The notes: generated by a model from the letters alone, not told the origin. A DNA stretch of 64,000 nt from Elephas maximus indicus (GCF_024166365.1 NC_064822.1:103288823-103352822); one strand, 5' to 3'. Numbered from the stretch's first letter, positions 10,510 through 21,680 are shown. Made by a program: numbers and translations.

Positions 10510-10572
10510 TAACTTTTGAGAAGAAGATCAGGTAAGCGACAAAAGTCCTAGAAATGCAATAGACCCAGACAG
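10510..10572 (-). pseudogene. 60-bp fragment of an olfactory receptor gene
   Basis: The plus-strand text GAGAAGAAGATCAGG ... AAAGTCCTAGAAATGCAATAGACCCAG aligns with 9278-9339 of OR-A (GAGAAGAGGATCAAGG ... CAAGTCCTAGAAATGCAGCGAACCCAG), which encodes TM5 (AAFLGLVTLSLILFSY in OR-A). It sits inside L2-like sequence with no other OR sequence on either side. It looks like a small templated insertion copied from a nearby OR rather than the relic of a whole gene. Confidence 0.55.
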
Positions 10573-10593
10573 AAGGCTCTCAATAAGTACATG

Positions 10594-11112
10594 TTTTTTA
10601 ATTGCACTTTAGATGAAGATTTATGAGGAAATTAGTTTCTCAGTAAACACTTAATACACGTATTGTTTCGTGACATTGGTTGCGAGCCCCATGACATGTC
10701 AACACTGTCTTCTTCTCAACCTTGGGTTCCCTGTTACCAGATTTCCTGTCCCCCTCTGTCTTCTTGTCCTTGCCACTGGGCTGGTGTGCCCAGTTAGTCT
10801 CATTTGTTTTATGGGCCTCTCTCATCTTTGTCTGAAAGGTGAACCTCAGGAGTGACTTCAGTACTGAGTTAAAAGGGTGCTCAGGGGTCGTAGTCTTGGG
10901 GTTTCTCCAGTATCTGTCAGACAAGTAAGTCTGCTATTTTTTTGTGAGTTAGAATTTTGTTCTACACTTTTCTTTAGCTCTGTCCAGGACTCTTTTATTG
11001 TGATCCCTGTCAGAGTAGCTCGTGGTGGTAGCTGGACACCATCTAGTTGTGCTGGACTCAGTCTGGTGGAGGCTGTAGTATCTGTGGTCCAATAGTCCTT
11101 TGGATTGAGGCT
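10594..11112 (-). mobile_element. L1 3' UTR, 5'-truncated
   Basis: Starts at a plus-strand poly-T (the A tail on the minus strand) and then matches the 3' UTR also seen at 999-1830 (GAACCTCAGGAGTGACTTCA, GATCCCTGTCAGAG). It ends near 11112. I did not find clear target duplications. Confidence 0.85.
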
Positions 11113-11430
11113 GGTGTGGACTGGGGGGATAGAAGTGACCTTTCACTTGACGTCACTTGTATGCTCCAGTTTCCCTTGGTCCTAGGTGTTTGCAATATAG
11201 CCTAAGATTTTACAGCAGCTGCATCAGCAATAAAACAGCAGTAGACTCAGGGTCAGAAGACCTTTGCAGTTTACTGGCTGTGAAACCTTCCCAAAACATA
11301 ACTTTTTAAAATACAAATCCTTCCTTCTTTCTTCCTTCCTTCTTTCCCTCCTGTCCTCCCCCATACCTCATTTCACACACCCTCCTTCTTGTCCCCAATG
11401 CCTTCTTCCAAACATACTCAAATGATAGGA
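11113..11430. other. OR-A upstream spacer
   Basis: Contains a CTTCCTTC-rich pyrimidine tract (11318-11353). Nothing else was recognised. Confidence 0.6.
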
Positions 11431-11660
11431 ACTATCATTTATTTGATACGTAACATATGCCAGATATATATTCTCTATCCTGTGTAGGCTCTTGATATCA
11501 TTTAATCCTTGCAAAACCTGGTAAGGTAGGAGTTACCTTATGTGAGTCACAAAAGTTAAGTGATGTGCTCAGTCATAGACCTTATAAAGCGGCAGAGTTG
11601 GAACTCATATCCAAGTCTGTCTGACTCCAAATCCCATCTTTTTCTATTTTGTAACACTGC
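11430..11660 (-). repeat. MIR SINE, antisense
   Basis: The MIR reverse pattern is visible: a decayed TGCCAG core, CATTTAATCCTTGCAAAACC, AGTTAAGTGATGTGCTCAGTC and CAGAGTTGGAACTCATATCC. It is an old mammal-wide repeat with high divergence. Confidence 0.65.
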
Positions 11661-12639
11661 AGAAATTTGCTTATAACTAAGAGAAAATAATTCCTGGTTT
11701 GGAGATTTTGCATTTTCTTGGGGAAACTTGGCAGCCCAGGCAGGCAAGTGAGGTGGTCCTGGGAGTTTGAGCCACTGATTTATGTATCTGGAAATTCTCC
11801 TTACTCAGGATGTCCCAGTGCTCACAGAGAGACGAGCATGAGAGTATTTGGGTTTTTGGAAGAGGGATGGTGACTTTTGGGTCAGGGAAAATTTCAGGAA
11901 GAGAAGACTAAGGAAAAGCCTTATTGAGGACTGAGAGCAATTCTCAGAGAAAAAAGCTGACCTCTACAGGGATGAGGGAAACAGGGTATCAGAGATGGCT
12001 CTTCCAGTTTTCCCTCATGTGTTTGCCTACCTGAAGCAACTGAGAAAGTCTTGGTAATGCATCAAGTAAGTGATTGTAGACATGAAGCAGTAGGATTTTT
12101 TCAGATAAAGAAAAAGTCTCTTTTTGTCTCCTTTGCTAAAAACAATAGCAAATATAACTTAAAAAAAAAAATCCACAGTATTGCATTCTACCAACAGCTA
12201 CCCTGCTCTATTTTGATCCTATGCAGCAGCAGAGTACTGGCCTCTACCAGAACTCTAGAAATCATCAGGTTCCCAGAAAGCAAGACTGGTGAAAATTTTC
12301 CAAGTATGCTCCATGGAATCCAAATGCGCTGCCCTAGTACTTGAGGCCACCACAGGTGCTCAGAGGTTAGTCCAGCGTGTAGGTCTCTGACCCTACCTAC
12401 CCCCACTTACTTTAATCACTATGGCTTTCTATTTTTTAATGTTGCATATACATGACGTTTGCAGTGGGTTTAGAAAAAAATTAATGAACAAAATATTTAG
12501 CTAATTAAACAACTTTGAAAACAAATGACTTAGGGAATCTTTGTGTTCACCATTCCAGTCATCCTCTATCTTTGAGGAAGATTTTTTTTCTCTTGTCCAG
12601 AGCCTTGTACATGAAGAAACCATATAGAAAAATCCCAGA
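11661..12639. other. OR-A upstream spacer, no feature
   Basis: Single-copy-looking sequence with short frames that have no recognisable domain. A poly(A) run occurs at 12161-12170. I can support nothing here. Confidence 0.5.
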
Positions 12640-13330
12640 TGGGCAAAACGGTAGAGAACTCAAGCTTGCAAGTCAGTTTCTACTTAGTTTTGTGACTTTG
12701 AGCAACAATCTTCCCCATTCTGGGTCCGGTTTCCAGTTCTAAGAAGAAATTTAGAACTGGTGACTATTCAGATCCCTCCCCCAATAAGATGTATTCCTAG
12801 CTTGCTCACCTCCTCACTGAGTAGAGCTGTCCCAGGTCCAAAACACCCTTTGGACTTTGAGCCAGGATGTCAACTGCCTCCACTGCAGGGCTCTGACATG
12901 TGAGAGAAACTCTCTCCAGCAGTTGGTGTCTTCTTCAGAGGGCTCCAACTAGATCCTACACGAAGTGAGCTCAGTTCCCAATCAATGCCAGGTCCTGAAT
13001 CATGTTCAAACTCAAAGCAGCTCACTATGAGGTCAGTTCTGGGTAAAGGCTAAAGTGTCCCAGCATCCAGTTGATGTTTTTTTGAGTCTTTTGGTCCCAG
13101 CTAAGAGAATATGGTTTTCCTTACCATTTTACTCTTTTGTCTAAAACAGTTCTGAAGAAAGCTCATGGCCAGTTTGTATGACTTATATTTCTTCCTTCAT
13201 CAAGTTGTTGGTAATCATCTGCCAGGCAGACCCTGAGGAGGGCTGTTGAGCAAGCACTCCAGAGAGCCAGGAACTGCTCACTGCCCATGGGAGAGGCAGC
13301 AATAGCCAGAATCGAAGGAGCCTTCAGGCC
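12640..13330 (-). promoter_or_regulatory. Duplicated OR upstream block (copy upstream of OR-A), with MIR
   Basis: Begins in a decayed MIR (TTTTGTGACTTTGAGCAACAATC) and includes GCTCATGGCCAGTTTGTATGACTT (13164-13187) and GAACTGCTCACTGCCCATGGGAGAGG (13271-13296). Homologous words in the same order occur at 29690-30290 and 40430-41035, upstream of OR-B and OR-C. OR genes commonly have one or more non-coding 5' exons a few kilobases upstream. This block is a candidate for such an exon or promoter of OR-A, by inference. Confidence 0.45.
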
Positions 13331-14150
13331 AGGAATGAACAAGTTCATGGTACTTTTGTGGCCAGAGAAGGACACAGGAGTACAGAAGGCTCCTGGCTAC
13401 AAACTGCTTTGCTGATAAGGGAGCAGAGGGCCAGGTGAATGCCAACATATAAGACTATGCTTAGGACTTCTTTGGTCTGAAATAGTCCTGGGATTCTGAA
13501 AACTAACTCTGTCTCTCTCTCCACTAAGGTACATATACTCCCATTCCTCACTGCGATTAATTCAACAGTTTCCTTACTCTTCTGAAGCTACCTACACCTT
13601 CACCTCATACTCCCAAGTCTTAGCTGATATTTCACAGAGGAAATGTTCCTGTTATGGGCAATCTCCAACTTTCTTATCTCTACATGTAGAGCTATTCTCC
13701 CCTTCTCCCCTCCAGACTGAGGAGGCGTTTTTCCTTCATCTATGGTTGGTGTCTTTCTCGGCTCTGAATATCATCCCAGCTCTTGAGCATTTTCATGAAT
13801 CAGCCACACTCTCTCTTCTATCATCTATCCCTTTCTATTGAGTCTTTATATCCAGCTTCTACTTAGACCTACCTATGTTTGTCTTATTTAAAATAGAACA
13901 GGAAGAATTAGGAACCGCCTCTCTTCCAGAATCCTTAAAAACATAATGGAGTTTGGAGGCCTTCCTTGAGTAATACTGTAAATTATCTTTAAAGATCTCT
14001 ACATGTGAAAACACTAAAATTTAGGCACTTTTCCTTTAGAGATGCAAGGGAAAGTATAAGTTTGTGAAAATTTTACTCTTACCCATCTACATTGTAATCT
14101 ATTTCTGAGATTGTCCCAATCCTTCAGAAGATATATGTATTCTGGAAAGA
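13331..14150. other. Spacer, nothing identified
   Basis: Pyrimidine-rich plus strand around 13560-13860. No domain or repeat family that I can name. Confidence 0.5.
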
Positions 14151-14802
14151 TCGAATAGATATCAGAGGAGGCTCTGAAACTTGCTCTTGAACACGGAGTA
14201 GCTAAAGCAAATGGAAGAAATGATGAAGTAAAAGACCTGAACAGAAGATTTCAAGGGACAGCTGTAGAAGACAAAGTAAAGTATTATAATGAAATGTGCA
14301 AAGACCTGGAGTTAGAAAGCCAAAAGGGAAAAACACACTTGGCATACCTCGAGCTGAGAGAACTTAAGAAGAAATTCAAGCCTTGATTTTCAATACTGAA
14401 GTATTCTGTGGACAAAATATTGAATGACGCAGGAAGTACCAAAAAAAATTGTCAATGTTCAACCATTTCAGAAGGCAGCATGTGATCAAGAACCAATGGT
14501 ACTGAAGGAAGAAGTCCAAGCACTGAAGCTACTGCAAAAAGCAAGGCTCCCAGAATTGAAGGAATACCATTTGAGATGTTTCAACATTGCCTTGCTGGAG
14601 GTACTCACTCGTCTGTGCCAAGAAATTTGGAACACAGCTACCTGGGCAACCAACTAGAAGAGATCCATATTTGTGCCCATTGCAAAGAAAGGTGACCCTA
14701 AAGAATGCAGAAATTACTGAACAATATCATTAATATTACATGCAAGTATAATTTTGCTGAAGATAATTCAAAAATGATTGCAGGAATACATTGACAGAAA
14801 TC

Positions 14803-14857
14803 CAAAAAACCAAACCCGTTGCCATCGAGTAGATTCCAACTCATAGTGACCCTATAG
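14803..14857 (-). mobile_element. AfroSINE 3' end fragment inside RTE1
   Basis: AAAAAACCAAACCCGTTGCC, then TCATAGTGACCCTATAGG, is the reverse complement of the AfroSINE 3' end. Only about 55 bp is present. RTE1 sequence continues immediately at GGAACTGCC, so this is a strongly 5'-truncated SINE insertion. Confidence 0.85.
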
Positions 14858-15874
14858 GGAACTGCCAAAAATTCAGGCTGGATTCAGAAGAGGAAGTAGA
14901 ATGAAGAATATCATTGCTGATGTCAGATGGATCTTGATTGAGAGCAGAGAATACCAGATAAATGTGTACCTGTGTTTTATTGGCTATGCAAAGACATTTG
15001 ACAGTGTGGATCAGAACAATTATGGATAACATGGAGAAGAATGGGAATTCCAGAACACTTAATCGAGCTCGTGAGGAGCCTGTACATAGCTGAAGAGGAA
15101 GTTTTTCAAATAGAACAAGTGGATACTGTGTAGTTTAAAATCAGGAATGGTGTGTGTCAGGGTTGTATCCTTTCACTCATTCAATCTGTATGCTGAGCAA
15201 ATAATCTAAGAAGCTGGAATATATGAAGAAGAATGTGGCATCAGGATTGGAGGAGGGCTCATTACCAACCTGAAATATGCAAATAACACATCCTTTTTTT
15301 CTGGAAGTGAAGAGGATTTGAAGCACTTACTGATGAAATCAAAGACTGCAGCCTTCTTTATGAAATTACTTCTCAACATAAAGAGCATAAAAATTTTCAC
15401 AACTGGACCAATAAGCAACATCATGATAAACAGAGAAAATATTGAAGTCATCCAAGATTTCAGTGTCCTTGGATCTGCAATTAATGTCCATGGAAGCAGG
15501 AGTCAAGAAATCAGCTGACATATTACATTGGGCAAATGTGCTGCAAAAGACCTCTTTAAGGTGTTGAAAAGCAAAGGTATTACTTTGATGACTAAGGTGT
15601 GCCTGACTCAAGCCACAATATTTTCAATCACCTTGTATGCATGTGAAAGCAGGACAATGAGTAAGGAAGACCGAAGAAGAACTGATGCATTTGAATTATG
15701 GTGTTGGTGAAGAATATTGAATATACCATGGACTACCAGAAGAATGAACAAGTCTATCTTGGAAGAAGTACAGCCAGAGTGCTCCTTGAAAATGAGGATG
15801 GCAAGATTTTGCCTCAAGTACTTTGGACATGTTATCAGGAGGGACCAGTCCCTGAAGAAGGATATCACGCTTGG

Positions 15875-16379
15875 TGTCTTAGTCATCTAACTCAAAACCA
15901 ACCCAAGTGAATTGCTTTAACAAAGAGAAATTTATTTTCTCACAGTTTAGTAGACTAGAAGTCCAAATTCAGGGTGTCAGCTTCAGGGGAAGTCTTTCTC
16001 TTTATCGGCTCTGGAGGAAGGCCTTTTTTGGTCAATCTTCCCCTGGATCAGAGCTTCTCCATGCAGAAACCCCAGGTCCAAAGGACACGCTGTGCTCCCG
16101 GTACTTCTTCATTTGTGGCATCAGGTCCCCAACTCTCTGCTCGCTTCCCTTTCCTTTTATCTCTTGTAAGATAAAATGTGGTGCAGGCCACACCCCAGGG
16201 AAACTCCCTTTACATTGGATCAGTGATATGGCCTTAGTAAGTGTGTTAAAATCCCACCCTAATCCTCTTTAACATAAAATTACAATCACAAAATGGAGGA
16301 CAACCACACAATACTGGGAATCATGGTCCAGCCAAACTGATACACACATTTTTTGGGGGATAGAATTCAGTCCATGACA
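15875..16379 (-). mobile_element. Solo LTR (MaLR-like) with 5-bp target duplication
   Basis: A 505-bp LTR in antisense orientation, from TGTCTTAGTCATC to CAGTCCATGACA (TG...CA ends). It is flanked by exact CTTGG at 15870-15874 and 16380-16384. RTE1 reads continuously across the join (GATATCACG-CTTGG-TAAGG). The minus strand has an AATAAA-type signal region (AGAAATAAATTT-like context). The 5-bp duplication agrees with the ERVL/MaLR class. Confidence 0.93.
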
Positions 16380-16568
16380 CTTGGTAAGGTAGAAAGTCAA
16401 GGAAGCAGAGAAGGAACTTGATGAGATGAATTGACATGGTGACTGCAAAAATGGGCTCAAACATAGCAATGATTGACAGGATGGTACAGGAACAGGCAGT
16501 GTTTTGTTCTGTTGTACAAAGGGTTGCTGTGAGTTGAAAACAACTCCAAGCCACCTAACAACAACAAT

Positions 16569-16590
16569 GCATACACACACACACACACAC
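16569..16590. repeat. (CA)n microsatellite
   Basis: An ACACAC run directly follows the tail of the RTE1 insertion. Confidence 0.9.
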
Positions 16591-16595
16591 GTACA

Positions 16596-16902
16596 GTATT
16601 GGTGGTTCAGTGGTAGAATTCTCACCTTCCATGTGGGATACACAGGTTTGATTCCCAGCCGGCCAATGCACTTCATGTGTAGCCACCATTTGTTTGTCAG
16701 TGGGGACTTGCATGTTGTTATGATACTGAACAATTTTCAGCAGAGTTTTCAGACTAAGATGAACTTGGAAGAAAGGCTGGATGATTTACTTCCAAAAATC
16801 AGTCAATGGAAACTATATGGACCACACTAATCCAATCCACAACCAATCATGGGGATGGTTCAGGACTGGGAAGCATTTCATACCATGAGCTGGGCAACAA
16901 TG
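16596..16902 (+). mobile_element. tRNA-Gly-headed SINE with RTE1-related body
   Basis: Bases 16596-16670 resemble tRNA-Gly: GGTGGTTCAGTGGTAGAATT carries an A box (TGGTTCAGTGG, 16603-16613), and GGTTTGATTCC (16645-16655) is a good B box. After AATGCACTTCATG the body carries RTE1 5' UTR-like sequence (TTTTCAGCAGAGTTTTCAGACTAAGA). It then shows a remnant of the RTE1 3' end (CATGGGGATGGTTCAGGACTGGG). It is a chimeric SINE, probably mobilised by RTE1 and transcribed by RNA polymerase III when young. This copy is diverged. Confidence 0.8.
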
Positions 16903-17207
16903 GGTAAGGTAACATAACTTATTATGTAACATCCATGCTGCACCCTGTAGTCAAACACATTACTATTCCTATAATGCAACGTCTAAATACTCATTGTAAG
17001 TGGAATAAAAAGGCTACAAATAGCCTCATGTCAGTTAACTTCCAGTTTTCTCCCAAAATCAATTTCGAGAAGAAATTTGGTTTTCTTCGTGGAGTTTGGA
17101 ATTGGGAATGAAGGCTTATAAACCTGTTCTAAATTTTTATATTCACTGGTTTTTATTTCCAAGTTTTCTATTCTATTTCCTAATTTGTCTATTCTTCAGT
17201 AATAATA
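16903..17207. other. Spacer, nothing identified
   Basis: AT-rich sequence with no repeat family or coding signal that I can name. Confidence 0.5.
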
Positions 17208-17426
17208 GGTTGCCCTGGTGATGCGGTGGTTAAGCCCTTGGCTGCTAATTGAAAGGTCAGTGATTCGAACCCAACAGTCATTCAGTGGAAGAAAGATGTG
17301 GCAGTTTGTTTCTGTCAAAAAGATTACAGCTTTGGAAACCCTATGGGGCACTTCTACTCTGTCTTACAGGGTCACTATAAGTCAGAATCAACTCGATGGC
17401 AATGGTTTTTTGCTGTTGTTGTTGTT
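17208..17426 (+). mobile_element. AfroSINE
   Basis: The head GTTGCCCTGGTGATGCGGTG, B-box-like GGTCAGTGATTCGAACCC, body AAACCCTATGGGGCACTTC and end ACTCGATGGCAATGG plus a GTT-rich tail give a full-length copy with a longer internal segment (AGATTACAGCTTTGG). Confidence 0.92.
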
Positions 17427-18862
17427 ATATGGCCTTAAGGATTGTAGATACATGCTTTAATATTGTTAGTGCCAGTTCCTGATAATAACTTTTCTTTTTA
17501 TATTTTTTATTTAATGCTACTGCTTGCACTTCACAATTGGACTTTTAGTTAAAACAAACAAAAAACCCTTGAGATTTCAGTTAAAATTGTTTTTAGCCAA
17601 TATATTAACTTGAGAATAGCTGAACCTTTAACATATGGCCTATCTTTTTTTTTATTTGAATCTTTTCTTTTTGCTTACATTTTAGTTTTTTTAAAATTTG
17701 TTCATATAGGTCCTAGGAATTTTTGTTAGTTTATTACATGTACATAGAAAGTCTAGAACTGAAAACTACAGTAACTGAAAAGAAGAACTTAATGGTTATG
17801 TATAACAGCATATTATACACAGCAGAATAAAAGAATAATGAAGATGAGTAAGAAGAAAATATCCAGACTGAAGCATTGAGAGAAATAAGATGTAAGATAT
17901 AGAGGAGAACATGAGAGATATGTGGGTAATGGTGAAAAAATCTAATGTACAAGGAATTGTAAACCCAGAAGGAGAAGAATTAGGCAGGTGAAATATTTGA
18001 AGAAAATTACTCAAAATGACAAAATATATCAAGATACTGTTTCAAAAATAGCTCCAAACTGCCAGCAGGATAAGTACAAAGAATCTCACACCAAGACACA
18101 TCATAGCAAATAGCTAACAAAGAGAAAAATCTTAAAAGCAAATATTACCTTCAAAGTAGCAGTAATAAGACTTACACCTAACTTCTGACGTAAACACTGG
18201 AAGTTAAAAGACAAAATGGTGTCATCCTGAAAGCATTGGGAGAAAACAAGTGCCAAGAATTCTATATCCAGTGAAAGTATTCTTCAAAAACAAAGGCTAA
18301 ATAGACATTTTTAGGCAGACAAAAAATGAAATAATTCATCACCAGCAGATTTAGTGAGCACTCTTCTGGTAAATGAAAATGACTTAATTTGGAAGCACAG
18401 AGAGGCAAGATGTAAGATCAATAATAGAATGGGTAAATATATTAATAAATCAAAAAGAATATTGATTGTATAAAACAACAGTAAGCATGTTTTTCAAATA
18501 TCTATAGAATTTCAAATATTTATGCTAGCCATAGTACAAAAGAAAGGAAGAGGAAATGGAGTTAAAGGGTTCTAAGGTCCTTGCATTGTTTGGAAAGCAG
18601 CAAATGTACTATTTCATATTAGACTTTAATAAGGCAAGGATGCATTTTGTAATCTCTAGGGCAACCACTAAAATTGGTGAAAAAATGTATATCAAGTTAA
18701 TAAAGTGGAAAAGTTGAATAATAAAAATTCTTATTAAATTCAAAAGAAGGCAGGAAAGGAGAGAAAAATGAACACAGAACAGATGGGACTTATAGAAAAC
18801 AGTCAAATGGTAAATTGAAACTCAAATACATGAATAATTACATTAGATGTAAATGGACTAAA

Positions 18863-19122
18863 AAAATCAAACCAAACCCACTGCTGTTGAGTCAATTCCA
18901 ACTCACACAACCCTGTAGGACAGAGCAGAACTTCCCTGTAGGGTTTCCAAGGCTGTAAATCTTTACAGAAGCAGACTGCCACACCTTTCTCCCCCAGAGT
19001 AGGTGGTGGGTTTGAACTGCTGACCTTTCAGTTAGCAGCCTAGGGCTTAACCACTATGCTACTAAAACAAAAACAAAAAAGCACTGTATCACCAGGGCTC
19101 CACTATGCCAGTAGGGTTCTTT
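18863..19122 (-). mobile_element. AfroSINE, antisense, 12-bp target duplication
   Basis: The antisense copy runs from CAAACCAAACCCACTGC to CACCAGGGCTCC. The exact direct repeat AAATGGACTAAA lies at 18851-18862 and 19123-19134. The head region carries an extra A-rich stretch (about 19065-19085). Confidence 0.92.
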
Positions 19123-19439
19123 AAATGGACTAAACACCCTATTAAAAGATAAATATCATCATATTGAATTAAAAAAGAAAACCCAACTATACACTACTTA
19201 TAAGAGACATATCTAAAATGTAAGGATATATAGGAATGGTAGTAAAAGGATGGACATGATACCCAAGCAAACACTAAACAAAAGCAAGTTGGTGTAACTA
19301 TAGTAATATCAGATAAAGTAGGTTTAAGGCAAGAAACATTTTTGGAGGTAAAGAAGCACATTTAATGATGATAGAAGAGTCAATCCAACAAGAATATATA
19401 ATGATTCTACATTTGGTAGAGATTAGATCATTGTTCAGC

Positions 19440-19861
19440 AAGTATTCATTACTTCTCTCTCACCTCAGTGGAAGGAATATACTTTCCTATCCCACTGAAG
19501 TTGGGCTTGGCTATATGACTTGATTAGGCCAATGGAATGTGAGCAAAAGTGGCAATGTTCCAGCTCTGTGCCTTCCTTTTAGAAGATGTTTCATGTTTCC
19601 ATTTGTCATTCTGGAAGTTTCCTACTTCCATGAAGGGAAGAATATGCCCAGATAGGCCCTGCCTCTTCAGCCAAGACCCAAGAATGAAATATGTGAAGTA
19701 GCCCCACAGCCTGCAACCAAGCTCAGCTGAGGTGCAGACTTCAGCCTAACTCTGATCCACTTCAGCTGTCTTGTAGACCTGAGTGAGAAATCTGAATAAT
19801 TACTGTTATATGTCACTAAGATTTTATGGTTGTTTGTTATACAGCAATAGCTGACCGATAG
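19440..19861 (+). mobile_element. ERVL-type LTR fossil
   Basis: Sequence such as GGCTATATGACTTGATTAGGCCAATGGAATGTGAGCA, ending with a TCACTAAGATTTTATGGTTG / GTTATACAGCAATAGCTGA pattern, resembles old mammal-wide LTRs of the ERVL group. It interrupts L1 endonuclease sequence. The family name is uncertain. Confidence 0.5.
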
Positions 19862-20103
19862 AGCACCTAATAACACAGTTTTGACATATATCAAGTAAAA
19901 AATTGAACTGAAAGAAGTAATAGAGAAATCCACAGTCAGATTGGGAGGTTTTAATACTCTACCCTTGATAACAATGTGATAAACAAGCAGACTAAAAATC
20001 AGTAAGACTGCGAAAGATTTGAAAAGCATGAGTAACACCTTGACCACACTGACATACATAAATCATGGCATATACAGTTCAAATGCATAATATTTTTCTT
20101 TTA

Positions 20104-20312
20104 CATCATCCAGCTTTCTCATGGCCTATGAGGCAATTGAAAAGACCATGGATTGAGTGACATCTTTGCTTTTTAGAAATTTAAAGAGGTCTTTTGCAGC
20201 ACATTTTCCCCATGCAATACATCATTTGATTTCTTGACTGCTGCTTCCATGGGTGTTGTTTGTTGACCCAAGTAGAATAAAATCATTGACAACTTCAATT
20301 TCTTATCTGTCT
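20104..20312 (-). mobile_element. RTE1 internal fragment
   Basis: TTTAAAGAGGTCTTTTGCAGCACATTTT and GATTTCTTGACTGCTGCTTCCATGG match the antisense RTE1 reverse-transcriptase C-terminal region (compare 24650-24730 and 57250-57330). It lacks both the 3' end and the 5' part. Confidence 0.85.
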
Positions 20313-20329
20313 GCTAAGTAGAATACCTC

Positions 20330-21680
20330 AACACATAGTGATATCATTTTCCTGGGTCAGAAAACTGAATATTGCAAAAAGATCAGTTTTTCCAGGCACT
20401 GGAAGCAATGGTAATGGTTCAGGACCATTTCAATTCCTGCTATGCAGGTGTTCTTGGCAGTTTGTGAAAAATAGGAGTCTTTGCTTAGGGAACCAGGGAA
20501 TGCCCCTGGGGTTGCCAGGAATGAAGATAGATCATGAGGGAAGGGACAAACATCTAATAGTAGCTTATGAAAACAAGATTCTTTTCCCCAAATGATTTTT
20601 ACTATTATCTTTGTGACTCCATTTTTCATGCATTCATATTGAATGTTTCCTAAGGAAACAAAATGTAGACAAGTATTTGAGCACAAAGATGTCAATCACA
20701 GTATTATTTATGATAGCAAAATCTGACAAAAATTCTATTATGGAACAGTTAATATAAATCCAAATTAAATGAAATAATCTCAGGCTCTTGTTTTTCCCTC
20801 GTTCATGAGATTTAATAGGCAACCAAATTTTCCTAATTCTACTTTCTAAATATACCTCAGATGTTGACCCCTTAAAGATGAACTTCTAGGAAAATCAGAT
20901 ATTCTAAATGAAGTACATGGCTGGTTATGTTCCTTAGCAAGATCCGTTTTCTCTGAAGGAATCAGAAGACTTAATTACTTCTAAAATAAGCAAATTAGGA
21001 GTTGACGCCAAAGGATTTAGAGGATTAATTTATATTCCTGAAACAATTAATATGGTGTCATATCTCAGCATACTGCAGGTACTGACTTATACATTTTATT
21101 GAGAATTTAAAGTAATGAAATTCTGATATATCTTGATAAGTCATAAATTTATCTTTAATCTCCCCTTTTATCTTTACCACTTTTACTTTTCTATTAAGTT
21201 TGTAATGACTTTTAAATTGGAAATGTAATAGCAAAAATAATCCCAAGCTAAAAAATACCTAGATACCATTTATTACTTAGAATTTAATTTATTTTAGTTT
21301 GAAAGTAAAAGAAAACAATAACACCAAAAAGTTTACCTCTACTCAAAGACTGTCAAGGTAAAAGTTTAAATATACCTTTTTATGTATTCCATTGGAGGAA
21401 ACATGTAGTCAGTATATATTGTTGACATGTATATTTATTATTGGCCATGAATAGTTCATATTAAAACATTAGTTTGTTCAAGTGAATGTCTGTCAACCTC
21501 ATTCTGAAAAGGAGGGACTGTACTTGAATGGTACCTTTGCACTTATCTCAAAAAGTTGACACTCAAAATGTCACTGTGAGGTTGGAAGCCAGAAGAGGCC
21601 TGGGCCAGAAATTTGGTTAGGCCTGGTGGGAATGGACGGCATCAAAAATATATATATATATATTTTTTTTTTTTTTGAGA
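20330..21680. other. Spacer with little recognisable content
   Basis: AT-rich. A short L1-like patch occurs near 20690-20760 (TATTATTTATGATAGCAAAA) and a (TA)n-poly(T) tract at 21642-21676. No gene signal was seen. Confidence 0.5.

Larger units (their letters stand above)
10090..10592 (+). repeat. Old L2-like LINE remnant with insertions
   Basis: Sequence such as CCAAGTGCTTATAACTGTC and CTCTCAATAAGTACATG follows the L2 3' pattern (a last-exon-like tail ending in CTCAATAA). It is interrupted by a SINE at 10275-10473 and by an OR-derived 60-bp insert at about 10510-10572. Confidence 0.45.
14150..16568 (+). mobile_element. RTE1 LINE, 5'-truncated, interrupted by an LTR
   Basis: RTE-clade LINE sequence runs from the linker before the reverse transcriptase (TCAGAGGAGGCTCTGAAAC) to the 3' tail CACCTAACAACAACAATG at 16568. 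The endonuclease is absent through 5' truncation. Recognisable pieces are LYAEQII-like fingers/palm sequence, the active-site region (YANN where the family has YADD), and the C-terminal NIEYTMDYQKNEQ / GRSTARVLLENEDG. Several stops and frame changes show long decay. A 55-bp AfroSINE end is embedded at 14803-14857. An LTR splits the 3' part at 15875-16379. Confidence 0.92.
17740..20095 (+). mobile_element. Old L1 (ORF1 end to ORF2 endonuclease region), interrupted
   Basis: GCCAAGAATTCTATATCCAG (18254) is the L1 ORF1 landmark, followed by the inter-ORF region. Then comes ORF2 endonuclease-like sequence (TATAAGAGACATATCTAAAATG; TAACTATAGTAATATCAGATAAAG; TTGGGAGGTTTTAATACTC). It is highly diverged with no long frame. 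It carries an AfroSINE at 18863-19122 and an LTR-like element at about 19440-19861. Confidence 0.75.

Noticed and set aside
15907-16272. 121-codon plus-strand frame
   Set aside because: Contained in the LTR at 15875-16379. Chance frame in a non-coding LTR.
16596-16670. A functional tRNA-Gly gene
   Set aside because: The stem pairing is eroded, and the sequence runs on into RTE-related SINE body. It is a SINE head, not a gene.
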